This document shows, piece after piece, positions 1 through 10,300 of a DNA stretch of 64,000 bases. The first letter of the stretch is position 1, and each line of letters starts with the position of its first letter. Source of the stretch: an uncultured Christensenellaceae bacterium (GTDB lineage: Bacteria > Bacillota > Clostridia > Christensenellales > Borkfalkiaceae); NCBI GenBank assembly GCA_910588685.1, contig CAJUPX010000005.1, forward strand, positions 1 through 64,000. Reading direction: 5' to 3'. The notes beneath the pieces were generated by a model. The model worked only from the letters and a program-made list of their open reading frames with translations, had not been told where the DNA came from and searched no databases. The position numbers were made by a program, and so were the translations under genes.

Positions 1-16
1 TTTCTTTGTCTTTCAT
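1..16 (-). CDS. Start of an unknown leftward gene (truncated at window edge)
   Basis: An ATG at 16 reads MKDKE on the minus strand and runs off the window. A GGAG ribosome binding site sits about seven bases upstream. A second ATG six bases further up (22) is too close to that site. A promoter with a flanking palindrome lies at 50-92. Function cannot be told from five codons. Confidence 0.4.
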
Positions 17-49
17 TGCCATTCTCCTTTTTGCAACTCCAAATTACTG

Positions 50-92
50 TTTATCGTGCAATCATTATAGCACGATAAATTAACGAACGCAA
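50..92 (-). promoter_or_regulatory. Promoter with operator-like palindrome
   Basis: On the minus strand a perfect -10 TATAAT (64-69) is flanked exactly by the 10-bp inverted repeat TTTATCGTGC (50-59) and GCACGATAAA (70-79). A weak -35, TTGCGT, lies 17 bases upstream at 87-92. The geometry is typical of a repressor operator over the -10 box of the leftward gene starting at 16. Confidence 0.5.
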
Positions 93-114
93 CCGATTGA
101 ATTTTTGGATTGTG

Positions 115-150
115 TCAAGTTTTTTCCGCACATTTTTTTAAAAAACTTGA
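115..150. terminator. Hairpin downstream of the ISLre2 transposase
   Basis: TCAAGTTTTTT (115-125) and AAAAAACTTGA (140-150) form an 11-bp stem just beyond the stop codon of the transposase at 156. It can work as a terminator on either strand, or may lie near the IS terminus; the IS ends could not be defined. Confidence 0.45.
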
Positions 151-155
151 TATTC

Positions 156-1508
156 CTATTTTTTCACAATATACCGCAAAAATCTGCCCACATCGTCATA
201 AACGGCGTCAAGCCCCACTATACGCCCACTCGGTATCGAGTGATTGACTTCGTAATTTTCCCGAATAGCGTGAATGTTATAAGCGTTCAGAACTTCTGGT
301 TCGCTTTTAATCCTGCCTTGATAGAGTTCCGCAAAATCTCCGCCGTTGAAATAAAATGCTCTTAGTTGCGCCATTTTCTCAGCGCCCGCAAGGCTCCAAG
401 CCATAGGGCGTGAAGATAAGCGTGCAGAAAGAATGTGCGAGACATGACCTTCAGCAGAGCAGTTACTCTCTGCGGTAAGGTCTATGCTGTCAAAATTATT
501 TTCAATGTACTGTAAGCTGTCATACAGGCGATTCCGTGCACGTGCCGTTCCCATACCACCCCAGCGCTGCATGTACAAAGATTGAACGCCTTTGCTGTCG
601 CCAATCTTTATGCTATTTATTATCTGCTTACGCAAACGTCTATCACCAGCTGTAGCGTCCGTAACGCTTTTATATACGTGAAATTTATCCAAGTGATACT
701 GCGCTTTAGGAATTGCATTAAGCCCTTGCTTAATCCAATTTGCGCCATCACCGGAAAGATGAATTTCAGCGTTCTGCGTATCGTACTGGGCGTATAAATA
801 ATCTGCTACACAATCCCATATTCCGTTTCCGTTACTTACAGAAACAAAATACCGTGTGCCCATCAACGCCGTCCGTCTTCGATTTACTCGTTGACGTCCT
901 TCGTGCACGTATACAAGCTTCACCTCGGTGCTTTTACCGTTATTAAGGTGAATATGGTCTTCATCGGCTTCGATATAAATTTGTTCAACAGTCTTTAACC
1001 CCTTTGCTTGAACTTCGAGCTTTTTTGGCTCAACACCTTTTACAAGATTATGAACCGTTTGCCGAGACACGCAACCGTTCGATAATTTGCTTGCTTTTCC
1101 ATAGCTTGTGAGCGTAGCATCGTTGATAAGCTTCGTTTTAAGCTCGCTTTCAATACGGCTGTATTTTTCCATATTCAGCAGCTCATCTACGGCAAAAAAG
1201 TATTTGCCGGAAGCTTTGTCAAAGTAAAGCCGCCGAGTAAGGTTAAGCTCACCCATTCCCGAAACCATCTTTCGGGTTTTGGTGTGTCTTAAAATTATTG
1301 AGTGCTTATCTCTTTGATTATTGTAGTTCTGGTCGATAATCTTTACGATTTGCTCTATAAGGCTTACACCCAAATTATTAACGGTTTTCTGCGTTGTACG
1401 TACAATATCAGAAAAACTTAATTCTTTTAGGTCTTTTGCAATTAAAGAAATAATTTCTTCTACTGCACACTCGATTAACGAATGTATAATTTCTTTCGTG
1501 CTTTCCAT
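156..1508 (-). CDS. ISLre2-family transposase (UPF0236)
   Basis: This 450-residue protein resembles the ISLre2/UPF0236 transposase family along its length. It has an N-terminal region with Cys-free helices, a middle segment reading IYIEADEDHIHL, a following YLSGDGANWIK-like segment (here HLSGDGANWIKQG) and KFHVYKSV, which are hallmark stretches of the family's DDE-like core. Length is normal (440-480). The start has an AGGAG site seven bases upstream. It appears intact. An array of five 10-bp repeat sites (1534-1601) lies directly upstream, so expression may be tied to the element-wide regulator. Its neighbour on the upstream side is the LRR lipoprotein. Confidence 0.85.
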   Translation of the reverse strand: MESTKEIIHSLIECAVEEIISLIAKDLKELSFSDIVRTTQKTVNNLGVSLIEQIVKIIDQNYNNQRDKHSIILRHTKTRKMVSGMGELNLTRRLYFDKASGKYFFAVDELLNMEKYSRIESELKTKLINDATLTSYGKASKLSNGCVSRQTVHNLVKGVEPKKLEVQAKGLKTVEQIYIEADEDHIHLNNGKSTEVKLVYVHEGRQRVNRRRTALMGTRYFVSVSNGNGIWDCVADYLYAQYDTQNAEIHLSGDGANWIKQGLNAIPKAQYHLDKFHVYKSVTDATAGDRRLRKQIINSIKIGDSKGVQSLYMQRWGGMGTARARNRLYDSLQYIENNFDSIDLTAESNCSAEGHVSHILSARLSSRPMAWSLAGAEKMAQLRAFYFNGGDFAELYQGRIKSEPEVLNAYNIHAIRENYEVNHSIPSGRIVGLDAVYDDVGRFLRYIVKK

Positions 1509-1533
1509 TTAAAATAACTCCTGTAAATAAAAA

Positions 1534-1601
1534 TGTCCGTACAAAAAATGTACGGACATCAATGTGCGGACGAAAATGTACGTACAAAATTTGTCCGTAC
1601 A
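1534..1601. repeat. Five-site array of the 10-bp repeat family
   Basis: Sites begin at 1534 (TGTCCGTACA), 1549 (TGTACGGACA), 1563 (TGTGCGGACG, degenerate), 1577 (TGTACGTACA) and 1592 (TGTCCGTACA). Steps are 14 or 15 bases here, unlike the 13 bases elsewhere. The array lies 25 bases upstream of the transposase start. Confidence 0.85.
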
Positions 1602-1651
1602 AATTTTACCGCAAAAGCAGATAAAAGTGAAACCACGAGAAAAAGTAAAAT

Positions 1652-1680
1652 AAAAAGCTCTCGTTTAAAGAGAGCTTTTT
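1652..1680. terminator. Terminator of the LRR lipoprotein gene
   Basis: AAAAAGCTCTC (1652-1662), a 7-base loop and GAGAGCTTTTT (1670-1680) form an 11-bp stem with A and T tracts on the two sides, so it can stop transcription from either direction. It lies 18 bases after the stop of the lipoprotein gene. Confidence 0.85.
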
Positions 1681-1697
1681 TATTGAATTGTATGTTT

Positions 1698-2447
1698 TTA
1701 ATCACTGCATACAACGGTTACAGATGAAGGAACAGCATTATCACCTTTAGTAATAGCATCCCATTCTGCTTTAGTTCCGTCATAAGTAATTACTAAACCT
1801 GAGCAGTTCGCAAAGGCTTCATTTCCTATACTCGTTAGACTGTTAGGCAAAGTTATTTCTTTTAATGATGTGCAACCATAAAAAGCTTTGCCTTCCATTT
1901 TTATTAAATTCTTGGAAATTGTTATATTCTTAAGCGTTTTACACCCTGCAAATACCCAGGAGCCAAATTCAGTAACGCTATCCGGTATAGTGATATTTTC
2001 TAACGATGTACAATCTTCAAACGCACAGAAATCTATTTTCTTAACACCACTAGGTATTGTTACATCAGTAAGACTAACGCAGTCTCTAAAAGCCCACGGA
2101 GAAACGTCTGCTGAATTTGACCAAACCGCACTTTTTAGCGCTGTACTTTGATAAAACGCGTCCCTATCAACTCTGATTATACTATTAGGTAGAGTCACAC
2201 TTGTAAGGAATTTTGTATGTTTTCCATCGTGAGTTACCCACATCTCTTTAACAGGTTTATTGTTATAAGTACTTGGAATAACTAAATCCCCTGCCGCATC
2301 TCTATTATTTATGTACACCCTTACATAATCCGAGTATTCATAGAATTTTAAATCACTAATATTTTCAGAACAACCTGTAAATACCCCTACAACCATAAGC
2401 ATACAGCTCAAAAAACCTAACAAAAATAAATTTTTAAATCTTTTCAT
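1698..2447 (-). CDS. BspA-type leucine-rich-repeat lipoprotein
   Basis: The 249-residue product has a lipoprotein signal peptide (positive KRFKN start, hydrophobic core, lipobox VFTGC at about residues 21-25) followed by BspA-like LRR_5 repeats of the pattern FxxCxSLxxITIPxSV to the C terminus. It should be anchored outside the membrane. Residues from about 31 to 222 are identical to the LRR domain of the 1847-residue adhesin encoded at 7383-12926. It has its own promoter (2472-2500), an AGAGG ribosome binding site and a terminator (1652-1680), so it is an independent transcription unit just downstream of virB4. A role in cell-cell contact, entry exclusion or decoy binding is inference. Confidence 0.85.
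   Translation of the reverse strand: MKRFKNLFLLGFLSCMLMVVGVFTGCSENISDLKFYEYSDYVRVYINNRDAAGDLVIPSTYNNKPVKEMWVTHDGKHTKFLTSVTLPNSIIRVDRDAFYQSTALKSAVWSNSADVSPWAFRDCVSLTDVTIPSGVKKIDFCAFEDCTSLENITIPDSVTEFGSWVFAGCKTLKNITISKNLIKMEGKAFYGCTSLKEITLPNSLTSIGNEAFANCSGLVITYDGTKAEWDAITKGDNAVPSSVTVVCSD
1781..2354. repeat. 574-bp exact duplication, copy 1 (LRR domain)
   Basis: Reading along both copies, I found no mismatch between 1781-2354 and 12230-12803 (offset 10,449). Divergence starts abruptly on both sides. Both copies are coding on the minus strand and in direct orientation. Confidence 0.9.
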
Positions 2448-2471
2448 TTCAAACCTCTTAAATTCAAAATT

Positions 2472-2500
2472 ATTATACTATTCAAATATTTTAAAGTCAA
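2472..2500 (-). promoter_or_regulatory. Sigma-A promoter of the LRR lipoprotein
   Basis: Minus-strand -35 TTGACT (2495-2500), 17-base spacer, -10 TATAAT (2472-2477). A pair of 10-bp repeat sites lies 37 bases upstream of the -35. Confidence 0.8.
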
Positions 2501-2536
2501 TTCAAAATTTCCATATTTTACCAAATTTTACCAATT

Positions 2537-2559
2537 TGTCCGTACAAAATGTCCGTACA
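2537..2559. repeat. 10-bp repeat pair, direct orientation
   Basis: TGTCCGTACA at 2537-2546 and again at 2550-2559, a 13-base step. It lies between the virB4 stop and the lipoprotein promoter. Confidence 0.85.
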
Positions 2560-2576
2560 TTTTTTCTTCGTGATTT

Positions 2577-5210
2577 CTATTCGCTTGCTTCCCACGGCTT
2601 GCCGACGTTCTCAAAAATCGCACGTACGGTATCATGAGCTTCGACGTGGAAGCGAGTTCGTTGCCGTGCAGAGCAAATAGCGAAACAGTCGCCGTTCCCG
2701 GCATCGGAAATAAACGCCCGCTCGGTTGGGTTCAGCCCGCCGACATTCTTGTATAAATCGGTTAAGATTTCCAGGTCAGCGGGTGCCAAGCCGAACACAA
2801 ACGAATATTGAGAGTTGTTTACGATAGCCGACGTCTTTTGTATAACCTTTTCGTTCCCAAAAATATCGCTCAGGTTCTGAGTCAAAAAGAATATACTACC
2901 CTCATACTTACGTATACGCTTGTACCAAAGGTAAGCGAACTGCAGTGCAACCGGGTAATCGGCATCTATGAAATTATAGCCCTCATCGAGCACAATGAAC
3001 GGATGCACGACGTCACCGTACCCGTTGCGGTTCAATTCACGGATATTGATTATCTGCATATCAAGATAACGCATAACGACGAGGATCTGCGCATTTGCAA
3101 CGGTTTGGTTCTTCGCTCCGAAAAGCGACTGGAAGTTGAACACTACAAACCGTGAGTCAACCTCAAGCGTGGACGGACCGTTCCAAAGCGACGAATACAT
3201 ACCGCCCTTAGCAAATTTCTGAACGTAAGTATTTACGCGTTCGAGATTGGCCTTACGCATGGGCGTCAAGTCCGTCCGCTGCATTTCCTTTTCAACGATG
3301 GCTTTCAGTGTATCGAACGTCGGATATTGCTCGGGTTTAAAGTTCGTGCAATCAGTATCGTGCTTTATTCCCACGCTTTCGTAAGTAAGCTTAATAAGAT
3401 TATTCAGCTCTTCGAATGCGTCCTGCGCAATGCCTTTCAAAGTGATTTTGAAAAAGTCTTCCAGGAACTGCAAATGCGCGTTAAAAACCACTTCGGGCGG
3501 CGCAACGTCGCCTTCATCGGTTAACACCGGATAAACATGCAACGGATTTATGCGCCCCTGCGTTGCGCTGCCTATATCGATAAAAAGTCCGTCGAGATTT
3601 TTTGCAAGTACCTGGTACTCATTTTCAGGATCCAAAATAAATATTCTGGAATTTTCGGAATATATCATAGTGATTAAAAGCTTTGCAAAAAAGCTCTTTC
3701 CGCTCCCGGACTTGCCGTAAACGATACCGTTACTGTTTATAAAATCCCTTCCACGTTTCCAAATATCAAGTATAACCGGGTAATAATCCCATCCAAGATT
3801 ATACCCGTCAACATCGATTATCGAAGAGAACACAAAAGGAAATACAGCAGCGAGCGAGTCCGAGTTGATTCCGCGCTCAAATCCATGTAATTTAGGGCGC
3901 CTTGCAACGGTGGACTTAGCGAACCCGTCGAACTGTCTGCCGAGCAGATAACTTACTCTGTAACCGTTTGTAGTTATCTCACGGCGAATATCTTTACGGA
4001 ACGTTGCGTTTGGCTTATCGGTATTATTAAAGCCCGTTACAGTCAACGTACAATCGAAGAGCATCTCGTTTTCGTTCTGGATGCGAGCCTGAAGCTCGTT
4101 CATCGTCTGAATGTGCGTGTCCTGGCTTCGCATTTCAGAAAGCTTTGCCGACGTTCTCGTTGCGCTCTCGACAACGGCTCTATCAATACGCTTAATAGCC
4201 TTACCTTTATCTACGGGCTTTATCGTCAATACTACTTTCGTGTTATCTATGTTAAATAAATTCGAACCCCAGGCGTTCCCGACGTACAACGGATAATCCT
4301 TTATCGCCAGAGTGAACGCATAGACGTCATCAACATTATAACCGGCAAGACCGAATTTAACCTTATTCGGCTTTACGTAATCTGCAAGCTCTGAAATATC
4401 TTTTTCGTCAATATCTCGCTCATCAAAATTGCGCGTGTAGCAGTATTTAAAAAATACTGCTACTTCACGTGCATCCAAGAGCGTTGAACTTAGTCCTGCT
4501 GCATCGAGTCCGTCTTGACATGCATCAATCTGATTGTATAAAACATCGACGTCGTTTTCATACAAAGCTATGTAATAATACGGTCTATAGAGTGGCATAA
4601 CATTGTTAACGTTGTCTACCTGCTCTAAGCGACTTTGCAAAATTACTTCTTTTGCCTTGTCTTCATCTTCTTTAGCAATATTAAGTTTTTCAAAAATACC
4701 GGCGGCAACTTCATCGTATTTAATAGGACGATCTATCTTGACGAGCTGGATTACAGACGACTGGCTCAACCCGTTTAAAACGCGGGCAAAAGCCGAAATT
4801 CGTCTGTCCTGCTCATCTTCGTCCAACAACCCAAAATCAAGGCTGCCAACTTCAATTATGGCGCCGAGATAGCCTTCGTACTCGATGAGCCCGTCCGCCC
4901 TGATTTTTTTGAACGGTATAAGCTCGTCAGTACTTCCCTTTTTTGCGCCTTTGGTAAACGTGCGGCGTGAAACGTAGAACTTTATCAAATACGCAAACTG
5001 CAGATAAGTTCTGTCCTCATCGTCGCCGATGAACATTACTGCGCATATTAGAAGATAAATGGCGAGCATAATCCAACGTTGCGTAAAATTCGAGAAAAAC
5101 AGTAATACCGCTATTAAAAGCATAATGCTTATCAAAAGCATATCGAGTAAAGATAAATGCTTAAATAGAGCTGCCTTAAGCTTACTGTTTTTAGGTATAA
5201 TCCTTTCCAT
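2577..5210 (-). CDS. virB4: VirB4-like conjugative transfer ATPase
   Basis: This 877-residue protein is the T4SS energising ATPase of the Tn1549/CD1110 kind. Two hydrophobic segments near residues 20-60 form a PrgI-like membrane region fused to the ATPase. Walker A is GKSGSGKS at about residues 499-506 and Walker B is FIVLDEGYNF at about 744. It should act at the inner membrane face to drive pilin and substrate transport. GGAGGAAG lies upstream of the ATG, inside the 5-base gap to the virB6-like gene, so the two are cotranscribed with the virB2-like gene. No peptidoglycan hydrolase follows it here, unlike in many Tn1549-like modules. Confidence 0.93.
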   Translation of the reverse strand: MERIIPKNSKLKAALFKHLSLLDMLLISIMLLIAVLLFFSNFTQRWIMLAIYLLICAVMFIGDDEDRTYLQFAYLIKFYVSRRTFTKGAKKGSTDELIPFKKIRADGLIEYEGYLGAIIEVGSLDFGLLDEDEQDRRISAFARVLNGLSQSSVIQLVKIDRPIKYDEVAAGIFEKLNIAKEDEDKAKEVILQSRLEQVDNVNNVMPLYRPYYYIALYENDVDVLYNQIDACQDGLDAAGLSSTLLDAREVAVFFKYCYTRNFDERDIDEKDISELADYVKPNKVKFGLAGYNVDDVYAFTLAIKDYPLYVGNAWGSNLFNIDNTKVVLTIKPVDKGKAIKRIDRAVVESATRTSAKLSEMRSQDTHIQTMNELQARIQNENEMLFDCTLTVTGFNNTDKPNATFRKDIRREITTNGYRVSYLLGRQFDGFAKSTVARRPKLHGFERGINSDSLAAVFPFVFSSIIDVDGYNLGWDYYPVILDIWKRGRDFINSNGIVYGKSGSGKSFFAKLLITMIYSENSRIFILDPENEYQVLAKNLDGLFIDIGSATQGRINPLHVYPVLTDEGDVAPPEVVFNAHLQFLEDFFKITLKGIAQDAFEELNNLIKLTYESVGIKHDTDCTNFKPEQYPTFDTLKAIVEKEMQRTDLTPMRKANLERVNTYVQKFAKGGMYSSLWNGPSTLEVDSRFVVFNFQSLFGAKNQTVANAQILVVMRYLDMQIINIRELNRNGYGDVVHPFIVLDEGYNFIDADYPVALQFAYLWYKRIRKYEGSIFFLTQNLSDIFGNEKVIQKTSAIVNNSQYSFVFGLAPADLEILTDLYKNVGGLNPTERAFISDAGNGDCFAICSARQRTRFHVEAHDTVRAIFENVGKPWEASE

Positions 5211-5215
5211 AATTT

Positions 5216-6928
5216 TTACTTCCTCCGGGAATTATCTTTAAAGGCACCCGACTTACTCTCATTGCCGCCGCCAGTTCTCAAACCACTGTTTGGACGTACG
5301 CCCGATAGCTTGTCTGCAGCTCCTCTGACTCCTTTTATAATGTTAGGAGCGTTTAACCCAGCTTGCTTTCCGCTGTTACTGATTGGCGTATTACGAGCTC
5401 CATTATTACCGAACAGCGAAGACCTGCCGCCCATACGGCCAAGCGCTCTGACAAACGCGGCTCCTTTACTTCCCGAATACTTGTCTCCGCCGGCACGCTC
5501 ACCAATAGCGTTTGCGCCACGTGCAGCATAATTAAAAATACCGGTGCGCTCACGTCCATAACGGTTTGTCCCGCCAAATAAGCCACGCCCCATTCCGGCT
5601 GCCACACGACTTACGCCAAGCGCTCCCACGGCTGCCATCCTCACACCGCTTGTAATAAGCGCAAAGGATTGCATAGCTTCGCGCCCTTCGTCCGCCGACG
5701 TTCCGAGAATGCGGGCAATGAGCGTTTGACTGCTGTTCATACATAAGGCACCGCCGAGAAGCAATAGCATTTTAAATACCGACACGGCAAAAGAGCTTAA
5801 TACACCTTCGTTTATCAGATACGTTAAATCGAATGCAGGTCCCATTATAAATCCAGCAATCATAAAGAATACGTTAAGCGCGATAACGGCGCCAAAAGCG
5901 ATTAAAACCTTCGACATAAACGTTTCCCGCCATGCCCGGAACCGGGCGCCGTCGTCAAGCGGTATAGTTCCGCATACAAGCGGCATACAGATTACAAGGA
6001 CGATTATATCGTAAATACGCTTAACGAGCCCCACGGACAGCATAAACATTGATATAAGCATTATTACAGCTACCAAGTAAGCCGTAAACAAGTTAAAAGC
6101 ATCTAATCGCACCATAGGCTGTTGACTGTAACCCTGGTCTGCTTGCTCGAATAATCCTATCCAGTCTTTATTATGTACGCCGAATACTTGATCCGGCGAC
6201 ATAGACCATTTTATATCCGCCGCAGTATAGCTCCCAACCCAGCCCGTTTCAACCAAGAACTCACCGTCTACGGTAACATACGGATGATACCATTCAATGC
6301 GCTGAACCCAGATAGGTATTTTATTACCGTCATCATCAAGCATATAATTCCCACTTGCATCTTTTTCCCAAGCTAAGCCGTCATCGCTCGATGGATCCTT
6401 TTCCTGAACTCGGTGCCCACTCTCGTCAAGATAGTCCCCCACTTCACGCTGTTCCCATACGCTTTCATCAATTACATACGATTGTTCAACGGAAAGATTA
6501 AATAAGTTCTGCGATAACGTCAGATTATCTGCAGGCGCTATGACGTCGTTTACCATGTTTAACAGCATCGTTGAAAACGCTATAAACATAAATACGAAGA
6601 ATATACATACAACAGAAGCGCCAATCCCGAGAACGCCCTGTTTTACCGTTGTTGCATGCGATGTCGGCTCTCCGCCCGCTTTAAATTTTATTACGTTTTT
6701 AACTGTTTTAACGCCCACGCTCGCACCGGCAATTACAACGCTTACCATACATAAACCGAGCAAAACTTTTGTTGAAATTGCACTGTCTAAAAACACTTCT
6801 AAAAGCGTTCTGGTTTCGTCCGCCTTCTGCGTTCCGGTCAAGATATTAAAGATGGCGCCAAGCGTATCTATAAAATCGTAAAGCCAAAACAGAAGCTGAG
6901 CGAATAATTTTTCAATTAATATTCCCAT
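5216..6928 (-). CDS. VirB6/TrbL-like multi-pass membrane protein
   Basis: The 570-residue protein has several long hydrophobic segments (about residues 10-30, 55-75, 100-125, 275-305, 335-360 and 380-400) and a polar Gly/Arg/Ser-rich cytoplasmic tail from about residue 440. This architecture and its place between the virB2-like and virB4 genes fit the inner-membrane channel component VirB6/TrbL of Gram-positive T4SS. A soluble insertion of about 120 residues rich in Trp, Tyr and Asp (about residues 150-260) probably faces outside. Assignment rests on topology and context rather than on a sequence motif. Confidence 0.75.
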   Translation of the reverse strand: MGILIEKLFAQLLFWLYDFIDTLGAIFNILTGTQKADETRTLLEVFLDSAISTKVLLGLCMVSVVIAGASVGVKTVKNVIKFKAGGEPTSHATTVKQGVLGIGASVVCIFFVFMFIAFSTMLLNMVNDVIAPADNLTLSQNLFNLSVEQSYVIDESVWEQREVGDYLDESGHRVQEKDPSSDDGLAWEKDASGNYMLDDDGNKIPIWVQRIEWYHPYVTVDGEFLVETGWVGSYTAADIKWSMSPDQVFGVHNKDWIGLFEQADQGYSQQPMVRLDAFNLFTAYLVAVIMLISMFMLSVGLVKRIYDIIVLVICMPLVCGTIPLDDGARFRAWRETFMSKVLIAFGAVIALNVFFMIAGFIMGPAFDLTYLINEGVLSSFAVSVFKMLLLLGGALCMNSSQTLIARILGTSADEGREAMQSFALITSGVRMAAVGALGVSRVAAGMGRGLFGGTNRYGRERTGIFNYAARGANAIGERAGGDKYSGSKGAAFVRALGRMGGRSSLFGNNGARNTPISNSGKQAGLNAPNIIKGVRGAADKLSGVRPNSGLRTGGGNESKSGAFKDNSRRK

Positions 6929-6932
6929 ATTC

Positions 6933-7274
6933 TTAAATTACGCTATTCACAAAAAGCGACATAAACTCCTGTGCATCATTATCAAACCAGGACTGGAAGC
7001 TTGCTACAATAACAGGAACGAGTGCAGCAATTAAGAAAATTATTATAATTCCAATGAAAATGCCTTTTGCAAACTCTTTCGCCTGCTTAAGTTTCTGCTC
7101 ATCACCAGATTTGGAAGCAAGGATATACTTAAGTCCTGCAGCACCACCAAGAATAGTAGCCGCGGCAGCCAGTACACCGAGTAACGGTCCCCACCACTGG
7201 CTAAGGAACGACTCAAGGATTTTTCCGACATTATCAAAATTGCCGGCAAGAAGGGTAGAAAGAATTTTGTTCAT
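6933..7274 (-). CDS. VirB2/TrbC-like pilin-type membrane protein
   Basis: A 113-residue protein with two transmembrane segments, one Ala/Gly-rich (GVLAAAATILGGAAG at about residue 33) and one Ile-rich (GIFIGIIIIFLIAAL at about 70), joined by a short basic loop. This is the usual layout of VirB2/TrbC-like subunits in Firmicutes T4SS. It opens the virB2-virB6-virB4 run, with AAGGAGA before the ATG and four bases to the next gene. A repeat-site pair at 7333-7355 lies 58 bases upstream, where an operator would be expected. Confidence 0.75.
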   Translation of the reverse strand: MNKILSTLLAGNFDNVGKILESFLSQWWGPLLGVLAAAATILGGAAGLKYILASKSGDEQKLKQAKEFAKGIFIGIIIIFLIAALVPVIVASFQSWFDNDAQEFMSLFVNSVI

Positions 7275-7332
7275 AAAAATATCTCCTTAAAATAATTTTT
7301 TTATTTTTAATATTTAATCGGGTTCGGCTCAT

Positions 7333-7355
7333 TGTCCGTACAAAGTGTACGGACA
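7333..7355. repeat. 10-bp repeat pair upstream of the virB2-like gene
   Basis: TGTCCGTACA (7333-7342) and TGTACGGACA (7346-7355), a 13-base step. The 39 bases at 7332-7370 are identical, in inverted orientation, to 28869-28907 inside the RHH gene. Confidence 0.9.
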
Positions 7356-7382
7356 AATGAAAATGGGCCAATACCGTTATTT

Positions 7383-10300
7383 TTAGTAAATCTTACGTTT
7401 AAATCTGAATACTACAAGTGTAACGATGCCGACAACTACCAGAGCAGAAACCACGCATATAAGAGCTATTGAAATATCGCTAAGATAGTTAAGCTCAAAT
7501 ATATACTCCGTAATGTTTCCGACCTCGTCCACACAAACAAGGCGGTAATTACCAACCTTTGTAAGTTCAACAGAGTTCTTTAAATTGAAAGTTGTCTGTG
7601 CGCCGTTATAATAGAGCGTATAGGTCATATTCTCCTTGTTAGGCTGAGAGATTATTACACTTTTTCTTGTGTTCTCGAACTGCACAGAAGGCGCTACGTT
7701 GTCAACGCAGAGCTCAAGCTGCCAATTTGAATTAGCGTTCACAAACGATAATTTATAATTGCCGTTCTCCGTCAGCGAAAGCATATCGCCATCGATAACC
7801 GCATCAACGACTTGTCCGTTAAGCTCAATAGAGACAGTAAAGCCATCAGGCACATTGATTGAATAATTGCGCGCTTTTTCAGGCAATATACTCCAATTAA
7901 AAGTTTTTACATTGCCGACTTCATCTGTAACGGTCAAAGCATAATCTCCAAGAGCCACAATCTCCCCACGGGTATACAAGTTTTCGTTCCCATCATGGTT
8001 GAGCGTTGCCGTTACCGACTCGCCAAAGGTGAACGAAACGGCGCCCGTGATAAACTGGTCGTCTACAAACGCTATACTTGGTGTTACGTCGACGTGCTTA
8101 TCTATAACAAAGGAAACGTTGACAGAATTGCCAACAAGGTCAAGCGCAATAATGTTGTAAGAACCTTCAGCATCAAACCGTACACCGTCATAGGTTGCGA
8201 TTTTATCACCGTTATTGTAACGATAGTAAATCAGGCTATAATCCTTAAACTTAACCGTAACAAGCTCATTTGTGGCGCCATTCTCCGTTACACCGTCAAG
8301 GGTAATAATAGGCGCAGTCTTATCGATGACTAAAACCAGCTCTCGCTCGTTCCCGCTCTCGTCTTTAGCGTAAACGGTGTACTCGCCTTCTGCTGTAATA
8401 CGGCTGTCAGCTTCAAGCGTTGAGCCATCTTGAGCTTGAATATAGAACGACTGCATGTCTTCGCCAAGCGTAACGGACAGCCAATTTTTCGAAATATACT
8501 TCCCTGCATCGTCTATTACGTAAGTGCCGTTAACGGTTAATTTTACGCCCGTATCAACGTTAATACGTAATTCCGCCGACGTTCCAAGAAAATCTGTAAC
8601 GGTAAACACATAAGTGCCGCTCTCTGAAAGCAATTCGTCAGCATATTTAACCGAAGCTCCACCGTTAAAGCTGTAAGTGATTTTCGAATCTTGCTCTTCA
8701 CAAATAATTCTGAATGGCTCATTAGTTGTTGCCCCATCATTTAATGCTTGTCCGCTTTCCGTTTCAAACCTTGCCGTGGGTGCGGTTTTATCTATTAAAA
8801 GCGTAAGTTCTGCGCTGTTCCCTGCGATATCGGAAATTACAACATAATACAACCCTTCAACCGTTATTCTCTTTGTGGTATCTATTAACGTTCCGTCTTC
8901 GGAAACCACTTCGAATATTGACGTTTCTTCAAGAGCGATAACCTGAAGCCATAATCTCGAGTGATAAATATCGTCACGCACAACGTAAGTGCCGTCCACA
9001 CGGTATTTAATTTCACGGTCAATAGTTATCGTGATAGTTGCAACGTTACCTACTATGTCCGTAAGTCTGAACGAATACGTACCCGCATCATCTATCAATG
9101 AACCGTCGTAAGCAATATAATTACCAGCACCAGCAACAAAGGAAACATTGACGCCTTCTTCCTCACAAACAACATAAAAGCTCTTTGTTGTCTTTGCTCC
9201 GGCGGAAAGCGTTTCTCCATCGCCGGTCTTTATTACGGGAACGGGCGGCATCTTATCGATTATAAGTGTAAGCGCCAAAGCGTTACCGTACATATCCTTA
9301 ACGCTAATACGGTAAACACCGTCCGTATCAAGCTTCTGGCCGTTCACCATAGTTAAGCCGTTAGACGTCTCAACGTCGAATACCGACCACGGCTCCGACA
9401 TGGTAAACGTGAAGCTGCTGCGCGTTATATAGCTTCCGTCATCGAGCATAATATAATTGCCGTCAAGAGTGTAACTTACGACGTTATCGAGCGTCATCGA
9501 TATCGTCAGTTCATTTCGTGCTGCATCGTAAAAAGTAAAGACATACGTTCCCGGTGCGGTTATGTAAGTATCTCTAACATATTTCATATCAGAGATAGCG
9601 CCTTGCTTTCTGTAATAGGCCGTATAACCGCTCTCACTCCATGTTACGCAGAAACTTTGAGTTGTAACTGTTCCCGGCACGGCAACGTCGCCGTTCTCTG
9701 TCTTTAATTCAACGAAAGGTAAAATTCCGTCGATCTCGAAAGTATACTCTGTGAAAAGATTTCGGTCTGCAGTTACGTAGAGCAAAGCTTTATACATTGC
9801 CGTAGTATCTGCACCCGCCGTTATACTAACGGTATTACCTGCAATTCCCTGAGAGAATTCGTAAAGCTCAGCGTTCACCCATTGCCCGTCACGGTATATA
9901 AACAGCTCTAACGTTGCGTTGGTATCATATAGGATGCTAACGTCGTTTTTTGTTAACCCGCCGTCCTTAACCCCGCGTAAGGTTGCAGACGGTAAGCCAT
10001 TCATATAGAATATCGGGTTTGTACGTACAGTTCGTCCGTACAAATCGGTAAATTCAAAAACGTATTTCCCGCCAACGGACATCTTATAGACAAGATTCTG
10101 CGCACAAACTTCGGTATCGTAAGAGTCTGTCCAAATCCTTTCTTCGGTACCGTCGAAAAGGATCTTAAAGAATTTAACGTCTGTTATTTCGTTATAGCTA
10201 TCGTTAATCTGAATAGTGAACGTGCAAGCGGTTTCACTCGTTAAAGACGTATTCTTTAACGAAGGCTCCGCACCGGCAATATAAACCACGAAAGATAAAG

